From assembly GCF_003003355.1 (NCBI RefSeq), contig NZ_PVTQ01000003.1, positions 1 to 64,000 on the forward strand: a stretch of 64,000 nucleotides of DNA. The letters run 5' to 3'. The notes beneath the pieces are model-generated. The model was not told the origin of the DNA and did not search any database. It saw nothing but the letters and a program-made list of their open reading frames with translations. Positions within the stretch are counted from its first letter, which is position 1, and every line of letters begins with the position of its first letter. A program made the position numbers and the translations under genes. Shown here in pieces: positions 49,244-58,010 of the stretch. The stretch is from Donghicola tyrosinivorans. GTDB taxonomy: Bacteria > Pseudomonadota > Alphaproteobacteria > Rhodobacterales > Rhodobacteraceae.

Positions 49244-50529
49244 ACCACAACCTCCATCCGTTCCTGCTCTCCAACCCCGAACACGCGCTTATAGCGCTCG
49301 ATTTCGGCCGATGGGCCCATCGCTTTTTCGGGGTTGTCCGACAGTTTCACCGTGGGGCGGCCGTTCGCGCTGACCGCTTTGCAGACCAGTGAGAAGGGGG
49401 CGAGGGCGTCGTCTTCGGCCAGCCCCCGGAAATCATTGGTCAACAGGGTGCCCCAGCCAAAGCTGACCCGCACGCGGCCTGCGAATTGGGCGGCGAGGCT
49501 TTCGATCTGCGCCACGTCCAGACCGTCCGAGAAGATCACCAGTTTCTGGGTCGGGTCCTCGCCCCGATCTTTCCACCATTGGATGGCGGTTTCGGCCCCT
49601 GCCGCCGGATCGCCGCTATCAATCCGGATGCCGGTCCAGCCCGCCAGCCAATCGGGGGCGCGTTTCAGAAAGCCCTCGGTCCCGTAGGTGTCGGGCAGGA
49701 TGATGCGCAGGTTGCCGTCATGCTCTTCGTGCCAGTCGGCCAGCACCTGATAGGGGGCCTTGGCCAGCGCGGCGTCATTTTCCGCCAGCGCGGCGTAGAC
49801 CATGGGCAATTCGTGGGCGTTGGTGCCGATGGCCTCGACCTCTCGGCGCATGGCGATGAGGCAGTTGGAGGTGCCGATAAAGCGATCCCCCAGCCCCTCT
49901 TGCATGGCCTGTACGCACCAGTCCTGCCAGAGGAAGGAATGGCGGCGGCGGGTGCCGAAGTCCGCGATCTTGAGGTTCGGGACGCGGCGCAGGTGTTCCA
50001 CCTTTTCCCAGAGTTTGGTCATGGCGCGGGCGTAGAGGACTTGCAGTTCGAACCGGCCCATGCGGTTTAGGACGGCGCGGCCGCGCAGCTCCATCAGCAC
50101 GGCGAGGGCGGGGATTTCCCAGAGCATGACCTCGGGCCATGAGCCTTCGAAGGTCAGCTCGTACTGGCCGTCGATCTTTTCGAGGTGGTAGGGGGGCAGG
50201 CGCAGGTTCTCGAACCATTCCATGAAATCGGGGCGGAACATCTGGCGCTTGCCGTAAAAGGTGTTGCCGCGCAACCAGGTGGATTCCCCGCGCGACAGGG
50301 ACAGGCTGCGGATGTGGTCCAGTTGTTCGCGCAGCTCGCCCTCGTCGATCAGGTCGGCAAGGCGGACCTTTTTGGAGCGGTTGATGAGGCTGAACTCGAC
50401 CCGCGTGTCGGGGCTGTTGCGGAACACCGACTGGCACATGAGCAGCTTGTAGAAGTCCGTGTCGATCAGGGACCGGACGATCGGATCAATCTGCCACTTG
50501 TGGTTATAGACGCGGGTTGCAATGTCCAT
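49240..50529 (-). CDS. pncB: Nicotinate phosphoribosyltransferase
   Basis: This 429-residue enzyme joins nicotinate and phosphoribosyl pyrophosphate to nicotinate mononucleotide, with ATP, in NAD salvage. Recognisable regions are [64 protein letters not shown], the phosphorylated-His region [30 protein letters not shown], and [17 protein letters not shown]. It ends against the low-GC HNH gene with a four-base convergent overlap. pncA and nadE lie upstream on the same strand. Confidence 0.95.
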   Translation of the reverse strand: MDIATRVYNHKWQIDPIVRSLIDTDFYKLLMCQSVFRNSPDTRVEFSLINRSKKVRLADLIDEGELREQLDHIRSLSLSRGESTWLRGNTFYGKRQMFRPDFMEWFENLRLPPYHLEKIDGQYELTFEGSWPEVMLWEIPALAVLMELRGRAVLNRMGRFELQVLYARAMTKLWEKVEHLRRVPNLKIADFGTRRRHSFLWQDWCVQAMQEGLGDRFIGTSNCLIAMRREVEAIGTNAHELPMVYAALAENDAALAKAPYQVLADWHEEHDGNLRIILPDTYGTEGFLKRAPDWLAGWTGIRIDSGDPAAGAETAIQWWKDRGEDPTQKLVIFSDGLDVAQIESLAAQFAGRVRVSFGWGTLLTNDFRGLAEDDALAPFSLVCKAVSANGRPTVKLSDNPEKAMGPSAEIERYKRVFGVGEQERMEVVV

Positions 50530-50610
50530 GGAAGGCCCCTTGTTGCGCTAACACCTGTCCGGTTTAGGGCATAAGCGGCGGAGCCTCAAAGGAATTGTCT
50601 GTGGGCTTTC

Positions 50611-52869
50611 TCAGAGGGCCTTGTTCAGCGGCGGGCGGTTTTCAAGGATATCCGAGAGGCGGCGCAGCAGGTCTACCTTGCGCACGGGTTTGGACAGGAA
50701 GTCGTCCATACCGGCCTCGATGCAGATGTCGCGGTCATCTTGCAGGGCGTTTGCCGTGAGGGCGATGATGTAGGGCTGCGGGATCGAGAGCTTGCGGATG
50801 CGGCGGGTCGCGTCCATGCCGTCCATTCGGGGCATGGACATGTCCATCAGCACGACCTCAGGACGCAGGGTTTCGGCCATCTCATGGGCTTGCACGCCGT
50901 CTTCGGCGAAATGCAGGTCCAGACCGTGACCAGAGAGGAATTTCTCGACCAGAATGCGGTTGGTCTTGTTGTCTTCGGCGACCAGAACACGGCGTCCCTT
51001 CAGGGCGGGATAGGACGCAAGGGGTTTGATTGGTGCCGAAGCCGCAGGTGCTGCGGTTGAGGCGACCAGTGTCGGGCGGCGCACCGCGCAAGGCAGCGGC
51101 AGGAAAAGCGAGAAGCAAGAGCCTTCGCCTTCGCTAGAGACAACAGTCAGATCGCCGCCCATCTGGTTCGCCAACTGGCGCGAGATCGCAAGCCCCAGAC
51201 CGGTACCACCAAAGCGGCGGGTCGTGCTATCGTCGGCCTGTTGGTAATAACCGAAAATGCTTCTCATCGCGTCGGGCGAGATGCCGATGCCGCTGTCCGA
51301 AACATCGACGGCCAGACGGCAGGTCTGGGCCATCTTGATCGCCTGAACCGAAACGGTGACGCCGCCTTTTTCCGTAAACTTGATCGCGTTATCGACGACG
51401 TTGGTCAGAATTTGGCGGATGCGGCCCTCATCACCCATGACCATGGGCGGGTTCTCGGTCACTTCGAAATTCAGACGCAGGCCCTTGGCTTCGGCGCGGG
51501 GGCGCAGGGTTGCCTCAAGCTTGGTGAAGAATTCAGGCAGATCGAAGACGACAGGTTCGATTCCCAGCTTGCCTGCCTCAAGTTTCGACAGGTCCAGAAT
51601 GTCGTTCACGATCCGCAGCAGGGACTGGGCCGAATCTTGCAGGCTGGTGACACAGACGCGGGCGCTGTCGGTCAGTTCCTCTTCGGCCAGAATATCCGCC
51701 ATGCCGATGATACCGTTCATGGGGGTACGGATTTCGTGGCTCATGGTCGCAAGGAAACGGCTCTTGTCCTTTTCGCTTTGCTCGGCGTCGCGCTTGGCGC
51801 GGGTCAATTCGTCCTGACGGGCTTTGGAGTGGGTGATGTTCCGTTCCACCGCAATGGCCATCATCGGGCCGCCGCCTTGGGCGGGGATCGGGACCAGATT
51901 GGTCTCCATCCAGACTTGCTGGCCGGATTTGGTGTAGTTCAGGATTTCGGTGCGGACAGGGCGGCCCTCTTCGATGGCTTCGCGCAGGCGCATCACCGTC
52001 TCGGACGAGGTGAGCGGCCCGTGCAGCACGTCGGCGGGTTCACGGCCGACGACCTCATCGGCGGTATAGCCGGAGGTGCGCTCAAAGGCGTGGTTCACCC
52101 AGATGATCTTGCCGCTTGCATCAAACATCAGGACGTTGTCGTTGGCATGTTCAGCCACAGCTGCCAGTCGACGAAGATGCGTCTCTTTGGCTTTGATATC
52201 GGTATAGGCCCGGGAGAGGTTGGCGTTCATACGCCGCCACGCGGCAGCATCGCGACTTTGGCGTTGAAAGCTGGCGTTGGCAAAGTTGATCAGCCGGTAC
52301 GAGATGTAGCCGACGACCACCGCCGAAACTGTCAATTCAAGCGCCAGATCGTTGTTCTTTGAGTTCACCCACAGGATCACCAAATAGACCGCGCCCGCAA
52401 GACTGTAGCCGACCACGCGGATCAGCCCTGCGATCCGGTTGAGATGCATCACCATGCCCGCGTTCGTCACCGTCGCCAGCAGGAAAATCAGCACGAAGAA
52501 ATCCAGCGGTCCAGTACTGCTGACCACGCCAGCGATGACAAAGAAAGCGGCGACGCTGGCCGACTGGATGGCCGCCGTAAAATAGGACATGCGCAATTCG
52601 CGCGAGAGCTTACCCCCCATTGCCATACGCTGACCGGCGTTACGCAGATAGAGGTAGTCCAGCCATTCACCCACAGCGGTGATGAACAGCACCCAAGCAA
52701 CCATGTGCAGGCTGGCTTCGTGAAACACGATAAAGGCGCTGACGGCGACAAAGATCAGCCGCAGGTGCAATTCGCCACAGCGGTTTTTCACATAGGAATC
52801 AAACAGAGCACGGGGCGAGCTAACCCGTGTAGGCAGTTCCTGATCGCTTTTGAGGGCATTCCCCTGCAT
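50611..52869 (-). CDS. Membrane-bound hybrid sensor histidine kinase
   Basis: This 752-residue protein has five or six membrane segments in the first 195 residues (for example LRLIFVAVSAFIVFH, FFVLIFLLATVTNAGMVM). A PAS domain follows (about 230-350, NVLMFDASGKIIWVNHAFERTSGY), then HisKA with His378 ([20 protein letters not shown]), HATPase ([23 protein letters not shown]), and one C-terminal receiver (about 620-745, VAEDNKTNRILV, VVLMDMSMPRMDG, LSKPV). No cognate regulator is adjacent. It lies between pncA and pncB on the same strand, with an inverted repeat upstream. The signal is unknown. Confidence 0.93.
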   Translation of the reverse strand: MQGNALKSDQELPTRVSSPRALFDSYVKNRCGELHLRLIFVAVSAFIVFHEASLHMVAWVLFITAVGEWLDYLYLRNAGQRMAMGGKLSRELRMSYFTAAIQSASVAAFFVIAGVVSSTGPLDFFVLIFLLATVTNAGMVMHLNRIAGLIRVVGYSLAGAVYLVILWVNSKNNDLALELTVSAVVVGYISYRLINFANASFQRQSRDAAAWRRMNANLSRAYTDIKAKETHLRRLAAVAEHANDNVLMFDASGKIIWVNHAFERTSGYTADEVVGREPADVLHGPLTSSETVMRLREAIEEGRPVRTEILNYTKSGQQVWMETNLVPIPAQGGGPMMAIAVERNITHSKARQDELTRAKRDAEQSEKDKSRFLATMSHEIRTPMNGIIGMADILAEEELTDSARVCVTSLQDSAQSLLRIVNDILDLSKLEAGKLGIEPVVFDLPEFFTKLEATLRPRAEAKGLRLNFEVTENPPMVMGDEGRIRQILTNVVDNAIKFTEKGGVTVSVQAIKMAQTCRLAVDVSDSGIGISPDAMRSIFGYYQQADDSTTRRFGGTGLGLAISRQLANQMGGDLTVVSSEGEGSCFSLFLPLPCAVRRPTLVASTAAPAASAPIKPLASYPALKGRRVLVAEDNKTNRILVEKFLSGHGLDLHFAEDGVQAHEMAETLRPEVVLMDMSMPRMDGMDATRRIRKLSIPQPYIIALTANALQDDRDICIEAGMDDFLSKPVRKVDLLRRLSDILENRPPLNKAL

Positions 52870-52884
52870 ATCGTCCGCGTTCCC

Positions 52885-52937
52885 AACGTTGGAAACAACA
52901 AGGCACTTATTTACACAAGCATGCCCATTCCAACGTT
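52885..52937. promoter_or_regulatory. Inverted repeat AACGTTGGAA / TTCCAACGTT between pncA and the hybrid kinase
   Basis: AACGTTGGAA (52885-52894) and TTCCAACGTT (52928-52937) are perfect reverse complements separated by 33 AT-rich bases. The left copy also forms the small palindrome CCAACGTTGG. The right arm reaches into the pncA stop codon. It could be an operator pair or a weak transcript hairpin. Confidence 0.45.
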
Positions 52938-53545
52938 CAGCGGCACACCCGAACTTTACTTAACTCTAGCTGGAGCAACGACTTATTCAAAGACTGATTT
53001 AGGTCAATTGCACGGCACAAACGGGTATCTACGGTTACATCGTAGCCAAGCCGTGCTGCATCCAACGCGGAATATGCGACGCAAAAATCGGTCGCAAGTC
53101 CGGTTAACGTGACCGAGTTGACGTTAAGTTCACTTAGGGCACCGTGCAGGCCGGTGGGGGTTTCGCGGTCGTTTTCAAAAAAGGCGCTGTAGCTGTCCAC
53201 GGTGCGGCGAAAGCCTTTGCGGATGATCAGGTCCGCCGCGTCTGTGTTCAGGTCTTTGTGGAACGCGGCGCCGCTTGATCCAATGACGCAATGGTCGGGC
53301 CAAAGCACCTGTTCGCCGTAAGGCATTTGGGTAAGGGCGAAGGGTTCCAGCCCTTCGTGCTGGCTGGCAAACGACAGGTGATCGGCAGGGTGCCAGTCCT
53401 GCGTAAAGACCCGCACATCAAAGTCATCAAGGATGGCGTTGATGCCCGGCACGATGGCGTCGCCGTCCGGCACGGCAAGGGCTCCGCCGGGGCAGAAATC
53501 GTTCTGGACGTCGATGACAAGCAGGGCAGAGCGGGTGGCGGACAT
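52937..53545 (-). CDS. pncA: Nicotinamidase
   Basis: This 202-residue enzyme converts nicotinamide to nicotinate, feeding PncB. The catalytic triad is Asp12 (VIDVQNDFCPGGAL), Lys110 (IIRKGF) and Cys155 (GLATDFCVAYSALDA). Metal ligands are in TQDWHPADHLSF. It belongs to the isochorismatase fold. The last 35 codons are noticeably more AT-rich than the rest, though the family pattern (RAIDLNQSLNKSLLQL) continues to the end. The start is the ATG at 53543-53545. Confidence 0.94.
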   Translation of the reverse strand: MSATRSALLVIDVQNDFCPGGALAVPDGDAIVPGINAILDDFDVRVFTQDWHPADHLSFASQHEGLEPFALTQMPYGEQVLWPDHCVIGSSGAAFHKDLNTDAADLIIRKGFRRTVDSYSAFFENDRETPTGLHGALSELNVNSVTLTGLATDFCVAYSALDAARLGYDVTVDTRLCRAIDLNQSLNKSLLQLELSKVRVCR

Positions 53546-53693
53546 GGGGGTCTCCGGACTGGTTAAGAGGGGCGCGATTGCCGGCGATCTGGGGCTGTGT
53601 AAAAGGTGAGGCCAGTTTTCACCATAAATATAAGGGACGAGCGGTCAATCTTGAGGCTTGATCGCAGCAAATCATGGGCGTAGATCGCAGCCC

Positions 53694-54611
53694 ATGTATC
53701 ATATTGCTGCACTCTACCACTTTACCCGTTTCGACGATCCTGCCGCCATTCAGGGGCCCCTTAAGGCTGTCTGTGAGGCGGGCGACGTGCGCGGCAGCCT
53801 GCTGCTGGCCCGCGAAGGGATCAATGGCACCATCGCTGGCCCGCGCGCTGGCATTGATGCGGTGATCGCCCATATTCGCGCTCTGCCCGGTTGTGCGGGT
53901 CTGGAGTGGAAAGAGGCGACGGCCGAGAAGGCGCCCTTTCCCCGCATGAAGGTGCGGCTGAAGAAAGAGATCGTCACGATGGGCCAGCCCGATGTGGACC
54001 CCACCGCCCATGTAGGCAACTACGTGGAGCCCGAGGACTGGAACGATCTGATCCGCAGCCCCGATGTGGTCACCATCGACACCCGTAATGATTACGAAGT
54101 GGCGATCGGCACCTTTGAAGGTGCGGTCGACCCGCTGACCAAATCCTTCCGCGAATTCCCCCAGTGGTGGGAAGACAACAAAGAGCGATTCCACAACAAG
54201 CGCGTCGCCATGTTCTGCACCGGCGGGATTCGCTGCGAGAAATCGACGAACTTCCTGCTGGGTCAGGGTGTGCCCGAAGTTTACCACCTGAAGGGCGGTA
54301 TCCTGCGCTATCTGGAAGAGATGCCCGCCGAGGACAGCACATGGCAGGGCGAATGCTTTGTGTTCGACGGTCGTGTGTCCGTGGGTCATGGCCTGCAGGA
54401 AGGCCCCCATGAGCTATGCCACGCCTGCCGTCGTCCCATCCTGCCCGAAGACATGGACCGTCCCGAGTATGAGGCCGGTGTGAGTTGCCATCAGTGCGTG
54501 GACGAGACCTCGGACTCGGATAAGGCCCGCTTCCGCGAGCGTCAGAAGCAGATGCAACTGGCCCGCGCCCGCGGCGAGACCCATCTGGGCACCCTGCCGC
54601 TGGACGAGTAA
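53694..54611 (+). CDS. trhO: Oxygen-dependent tRNA uridine(34) hydroxylase (rhodanese-like, UPF0176)
   Basis: This 305-residue protein begins [21 protein letters not shown], the usual TrhO (YceA) start. The rhodanese domain (about 120-220) has the catalytic Cys175 in [19 protein letters not shown]-terminal zinc-like site has CHACRRPI and CHQCVDE pairs. It hydroxylates U34 of certain tRNAs, giving 5-hydroxyuridine. The ATG at 53694 has a weak ribosome site. A TTG at 53658 is an alternative. A clear terminator follows. Confidence 0.92.
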   Translation: MYHIAALYHFTRFDDPAAIQGPLKAVCEAGDVRGSLLLAREGINGTIAGPRAGIDAVIAHIRALPGCAGLEWKEATAEKAPFPRMKVRLKKEIVTMGQPDVDPTAHVGNYVEPEDWNDLIRSPDVVTIDTRNDYEVAIGTFEGAVDPLTKSFREFPQWWEDNKERFHNKRVAMFCTGGIRCEKSTNFLLGQGVPEVYHLKGGILRYLEEMPAEDSTWQGECFVFDGRVSVGHGLQEGPHELCHACRRPILPEDMDRPEYEAGVSCHQCVDETSDSDKARFRERQKQMQLARARGETHLGTLPLDE

Positions 54612-54637
54612 GCCCGAGGCGCGATAAAGCAAACGAG

Positions 54638-54663
54638 ACGCGGCGTATTTGCGCCGCGTTTTG
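54638..54663 (+). terminator. Intrinsic terminator of trhO
   Basis: ACGCGGCG (54638-54645) pairs with CGCCGCGT (54652-54659), then TTT. It lies just before the ribosome site of the DUF486 gene. Confidence 0.8.
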
Positions 54664-54686
54664 CATTTTCAAGGACTGAGCGACCG

Positions 54687-55028
54687 ATGACCTATGCGCT
54701 GCCTGTGCTGCTGCTGATTGCCTCGAACGTGTTTATGACAGCGGCGTGGTACGGGCATCTGAAATACCCTCATGCGCCGCTGCTGATCGTGATCTTTGCC
54801 AGCTGGGGCATTGCCCTGATCGAGTATTTTCTGGCGGTGCCCGCCAACCGGATCGGCCATGCCGTTTATTCCACCGCGCAGTTGAAGACCATTCAGGAGG
54901 TGATCTCTCTGGCGGTCTTCGCGGGGTTCTCGGTGCTGTTTTTGAAAGAGAGCCTGACGCTGAACCATTTGATCGGGTTTTCCCTGATCGGGCTGGGGGC
55001 GTTTGTGATTTTTAAAGGTCCGTTCTAG
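54687..55028 (+). CDS. DMT family / DUF486 membrane protein
   Basis: This 113-residue protein has four hydrophobic segments. LPVLLLIASNVFMTAAWYGHLK and IEYFLAVPANRIGHAVYSTAQLKTIQEVISL are the DUF486 signature. It is a small inner-membrane protein distantly related to drug/metabolite transporters. Substrate unknown. AAGGA precedes the ATG at 54687. Confidence 0.85.
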   Translation: MTYALPVLLLIASNVFMTAAWYGHLKYPHAPLLIVIFASWGIALIEYFLAVPANRIGHAVYSTAQLKTIQEVISLAVFAGFSVLFLKESLTLNHLIGFSLIGLGAFVIFKGPF

Positions 55029-55039
55029 GCGGCTACCCG

Positions 55040-55087
55040 CCGGGGGCGCTGCCCCCGGACCCCCGAGGTATTTGTGCCAAGATGAAG
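55040..55087 (+). repeat. GC hairpin followed by GCCAAGATGAAG-type intergenic motif
   Basis: CCGGGGGC and GCCCCCGG (55040-55058) form a perfect hairpin around a short loop. It is followed by ACCCCC and then GAGGTATTT-GT-GCCAAGATGAAG (55065-55087). The second part matches 17406-17430 in inverse orientation. The combination looks like a mobile or regulatory intergenic module. Confidence 0.55.
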
Positions 55088-55112
55088 GGGGCGCGGTGCT
55101 GGAGCATGCGAA

Positions 55113-55139
55113 AAGGCGCACCGTTTCGGGGTGCGCCTT
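55113..55139 (-). terminator. Intrinsic terminator of the CsbD gene
   Basis: On the minus strand AAGGCGCACC pairs perfectly with GGTGCGCCTT around CCGAAAC, followed by TTCG. It lies 19 bases past the stop. Confidence 0.82.
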
Positions 55140-55157
55140 GGGTCTTGAGGGAAAGGA

Positions 55158-55358
55158 TTAGACCTTTTCATTGAAGAAGCTGTTTGCCTCTTCTTCGGCC
55201 TTTTCCTTGCCCCAGCCGTATTTCTCTTGCAGCTTGCCGACCAGCTTGTCGCGCTTGCCCGAAATCTCGGTCATATCGTCGTCAGTGAGCTTGCCCCACT
55301 GTTCTTTGGCGCCGCCTTTAAGCTGTTCCCATTTGCCTTCGATAATATCCCAGTTCAT
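55158..55358 (-). CDS. CsbD family stress protein
   Basis: This 66-residue hydrophilic protein starts MNWDIIEGKWEQLKGGAKEQWGKLTDDD and continues EISGKRDKLVGKLQEKYGWGKEKAEEEANSFF. It matches the CsbD-like family, members of which are often induced by general stress. No catalytic role is known. AAGGAGATTTGAC precedes the ATG at 55356-55358 at ideal spacing, which rules out the 13-codon upstream extension. Confidence 0.9.
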   Translation of the reverse strand: MNWDIIEGKWEQLKGGAKEQWGKLTDDDMTEISGKRDKLVGKLQEKYGWGKEKAEEEANSFFNEKV

Positions 55359-55449
55359 GTCAAATCTCCTTGTTTTATTGCGTTCTGGTCTTCGCAAGGA
55401 GAACGGCTGAGTGGGGAAAAGGTTCCTTTGGGATGCAGATTTTATAGGC

Positions 55450-56001
55450 TTAGCGGAAGGGCGTTCCGTGGCACCAGATCGTCAAGCTTTGACGGGTGCC
55501 GGAGGTAACGGGGCTGACGCGGTGCATCATGAAGCTGGGGAAGAAGGTAGCCGTTCCGCGCGGGAGCGGGGCTGCGAGGGTATCGCGGCCAGTCATGACC
55601 TCAAGCGTGCCACCAGCGTAATCTGACGGTTCAGACAGTTGGACGACCATGGTGAGTTTGCGACGTTCGGCCAGACGGCCTTCGCCGATATCCGAGTGCC
55701 AATCAAAGTGGCCGCCCGCGCTGGCGTGATAGGTGGCGACCTGTGCGCTTTCGGCGAATTCGGTGACATCAAAATCGAAGATGTCGCGGTTGGCGACGCG
55801 CACCAGATCAATGATGCGGTCCATAACCCATTCCGTGTCCGGTTGTTCATCAAGCCAGACCAGCTGCGCGCGGCGGTAATTGTGGTCCTTTTGCTGGCGG
55901 ACCAGTTTTGCGTCACGGGGGGTGGCTGTGTTGGCGACTTCGACAATGCGGTCGCATTCAGAGGGGCTGAACGCCTCTGGAACGGTGTAGACAGTGATCA
56001 T
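55450..56001 (-). CDS. 2-oxoglutarate/Fe(II)-dependent oxygenase
   Basis: This 183-residue protein has a prolyl 4-hydroxylase-like double-stranded beta helix. Iron ligands are His and Asp in GGHFDWHSD and the distal His in MMHRVSP. The 2-oxoglutarate Arg is in GTRQSLTIWCHG. The N-terminal part (VPEAFSPSECDRIVEVAN) is typical of PKHD-type hydroxylases such as YbiX, but it is shorter than YbiX (about 225). The substrate is unknown. Two direct repeats, TGTCGCAAAC, lie 71-99 bases upstream of the ATG (55999-56001). Confidence 0.87.
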   Translation of the reverse strand: MITVYTVPEAFSPSECDRIVEVANTATPRDAKLVRQQKDHNYRRAQLVWLDEQPDTEWVMDRIIDLVRVANRDIFDFDVTEFAESAQVATYHASAGGHFDWHSDIGEGRLAERRKLTMVVQLSEPSDYAGGTLEVMTGRDTLAAPLPRGTATFFPSFMMHRVSPVTSGTRQSLTIWCHGTPFR

Positions 56002-56071
56002 GGGGTGTGACCCGATAGAAATGCTTCAGGAAGGGGTCCGGATAGGGCGCGCCTTGGGGCACGTCTGATCT

Positions 56072-56110
56072 GTTTGCGACACGAGAGGCGGTTTGCGACA
56101 GGTTTCGACC
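56072..56110. repeat. Direct repeats TGTCGCAAAC upstream of the oxygenase gene
   Basis: On the plus strand GTTTGCGACA occurs at 56072-56081 and 56091-56100, centre spacing 19 bases. A degenerate GGTTTCGACC follows at 56101-56110. The spacing is close to two helical turns, consistent with paired operator sites for the leftward oxygenase gene. Confidence 0.5.
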
Positions 56111-56149
56111 CGTCGCATTCGCACGTTTTCGGCATGATGCAATGATGCC

Positions 56150-56176
56150 ACGCTGCCCGTTGTAGCTGGGCAGCGT
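56150..56176 (-). terminator. Hairpin after nadE
   Basis: ACGCTGCCC (56150-56158) pairs perfectly with GGGCAGCGT (56168-56176). It lies nine bases past the nadE stop on the minus strand. A T run is absent, so termination may need Rho or an adjoining GGCAT/ATGCC hairpin at 56131-56149. Confidence 0.6.
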
Positions 56177-56184
56177 GTATGCGC

Positions 56185-57843
56185 CTAGCGCCCCGTGCGG
56201 AAGCGGTTCACGATGGGGTAGCGGCGGTCCATCCAGAAGGCGCAGTTGGTCAGGCGGGTGCCGGGGGCGGCCTGGTAGCGCTTCCATTCGTTGATGTGCA
56301 GCAGGTGTTCGGCGCGGACCACATCGGCGCGGTCAAAGCCTGCGGCCACCAGATCATCGACCGACTGTTCGTTGTCCACCAGACCCGTCAGGATCGCGTC
56401 CAGCACGTCATAGGGGGGCAGGCTGTCTTCGTCTTTTTGATCAGGACGCAGTTCGGCGCTAGGCGGTTTGGTGATAATGCGGGTCGGGCAGACCTCACCT
56501 TCTGGGCCCTGCATCCAATCGCGGTGATGGGTGTTGCGCCAGCGGCAGGTTTCGAACACGCGGGATTTATAGAGATCCTTGATCGGGTTATAGCCGCCGT
56601 TCATGTCCCCGTAGATCGTGCAGTAGCCCGTGGCCATTTCCGATTTGTTGCCGGTGGTCAGCAGCATTTCCCCGAATTTGTTCGACAGAGCCATCAGGAT
56701 GGTGCCGCGGATACGGGACTGGATGTTTTCCTCGGTCACGTCCTCGGCCATGCCTTCGAACATGGGGGCCAGCGATGCAGTGAAGGCGTCGCGGGCGGGA
56801 GTGATCGGGACGGTGTGGTATTTGACACCGAGGTTCTCGGCGATCTCTTTGGCGTCCTCAAGTGAATGCTGGGAGGTGTATTCCGAGGGCAGCATGATGC
56901 AGCGCACGTTGTCCGCGCCCAGCGCATCGACAGCGACCATCGCCACAAGAGCGGAATCGATGCCGCCCGAGAGGCCCAGCAGCACCTTTTTGAAGCCGGA
57001 TTTGTGGATGTAATCGCGCAAGGTAACAACCATCGCGTGATAGTCCTGCTCCCATGCGTCGGGGTGATCGGACAGGGGCTGGGGCTCGGCCGCCCAGCCA
57101 TCATCGGTGCGGGTCATGGTGACGTGGGCGATGGCCTCTTCGAAGACCGGCATCAGGACCGCCAGTTTGCCGCCACGGTTCAGCACAAAGCTGCCGCCGT
57201 CAAAGGCCTGATCATCCTGACCGCCGACCATGTTCACATATACCAGCGGCATGTCGTTCTCGATCACGCGCGAGACCATATGCGCGACGCGGGTGTCGTA
57301 TTTATCGCGGCGGTAGGGAGAGCCGTTGGGCACCACAAGGAACTCGGCGCCGGTTTCGGCCAGCGTCTCGGCCACGTCCTCATACCATGCGTCTTCGCAG
57401 ATGGGGCTGCCGATGCGGACGCCGTTCAGCACGTAGGGGCCGTTCAGATCGCCACTGTCGAAGGTGCGCATCTCGTCGAAGACGTTGTAGTTGGGCAGGT
57501 GGTGCTTGTGCAGTTGGGCGTGAATCTTGCCGCCGAAGAGTATGAAATAGCCGTTGTGCAGGTTGTCCCCGTACATCACCGGTGCACCGATCCCCAAAGC
57601 AGGGCCATCGGCGGTTTCAAGAGCCAGTTTCTGAAGCTGCTCCATGCAGGCGATCTGCAGCGCGGGCTTGGTCACCAGATCCTGAGGGTTGTAGCCCAAG
57701 AGGAACATCTCGGGGCAGACGACGTAATCGGTGCCTGCGGCGCGGCCCTCTTGCCATGCGGCAAGGGCCTTGGCAGCGTTTCCGGCAAGGTCCCCCATTA
57801 CGGGGTTCAACTGGGCCAGCGTCAGGCGGAAGGTATCGGGCAT
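56185..57843 (-). CDS. nadE: Glutamine-dependent NAD+ synthase
   Basis: This 552-residue enzyme amidates deamido-NAD to NAD with ATP and glutamine. The N-terminal nitrilase-like glutaminase domain has the triad Glu45 (CPEMFLLGYNP), Lys113 (LHKHHLPNYN) and Cys149 (GSPICEDAWYED). The C-terminal synthetase domain has the PP-loop LLGLSGGIDSALVAMVAVDALG and TTGNKSEMATGYCTIYGDMNGGYNPIKDLYKSRV. The ATG at 57841-57843 gives the family start. The 13 upstream codons lack support. With pncA and pncB it places three NAD genes within 9 kb. Confidence 0.96.
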   Translation of the reverse strand: MPDTFRLTLAQLNPVMGDLAGNAAKALAAWQEGRAAGTDYVVCPEMFLLGYNPQDLVTKPALQIACMEQLQKLALETADGPALGIGAPVMYGDNLHNGYFILFGGKIHAQLHKHHLPNYNVFDEMRTFDSGDLNGPYVLNGVRIGSPICEDAWYEDVAETLAETGAEFLVVPNGSPYRRDKYDTRVAHMVSRVIENDMPLVYVNMVGGQDDQAFDGGSFVLNRGGKLAVLMPVFEEAIAHVTMTRTDDGWAAEPQPLSDHPDAWEQDYHAMVVTLRDYIHKSGFKKVLLGLSGGIDSALVAMVAVDALGADNVRCIMLPSEYTSQHSLEDAKEIAENLGVKYHTVPITPARDAFTASLAPMFEGMAEDVTEENIQSRIRGTILMALSNKFGEMLLTTGNKSEMATGYCTIYGDMNGGYNPIKDLYKSRVFETCRWRNTHHRDWMQGPEGEVCPTRIITKPPSAELRPDQKDEDSLPPYDVLDAILTGLVDNEQSVDDLVAAGFDRADVVRAEHLLHINEWKRYQAAPGTRLTNCAFWMDRRYPIVNRFRTGR

Positions 57844-58010
57844 GTCAGCATCCCTGTCCTTGTTTCGTCGCGTCTTGGACACAACGCTTTAACAGAAAGC
57901 ACGCGAAGGAAAAGAGATAGGGCAAAATCCGTTGCCCCTCTGGGGGGTGTCATCTAGGGTCTGCTATGGGATAGGGCTGAACGACCCCACAGTTGTTTGG
58001 AGGGCATTGT

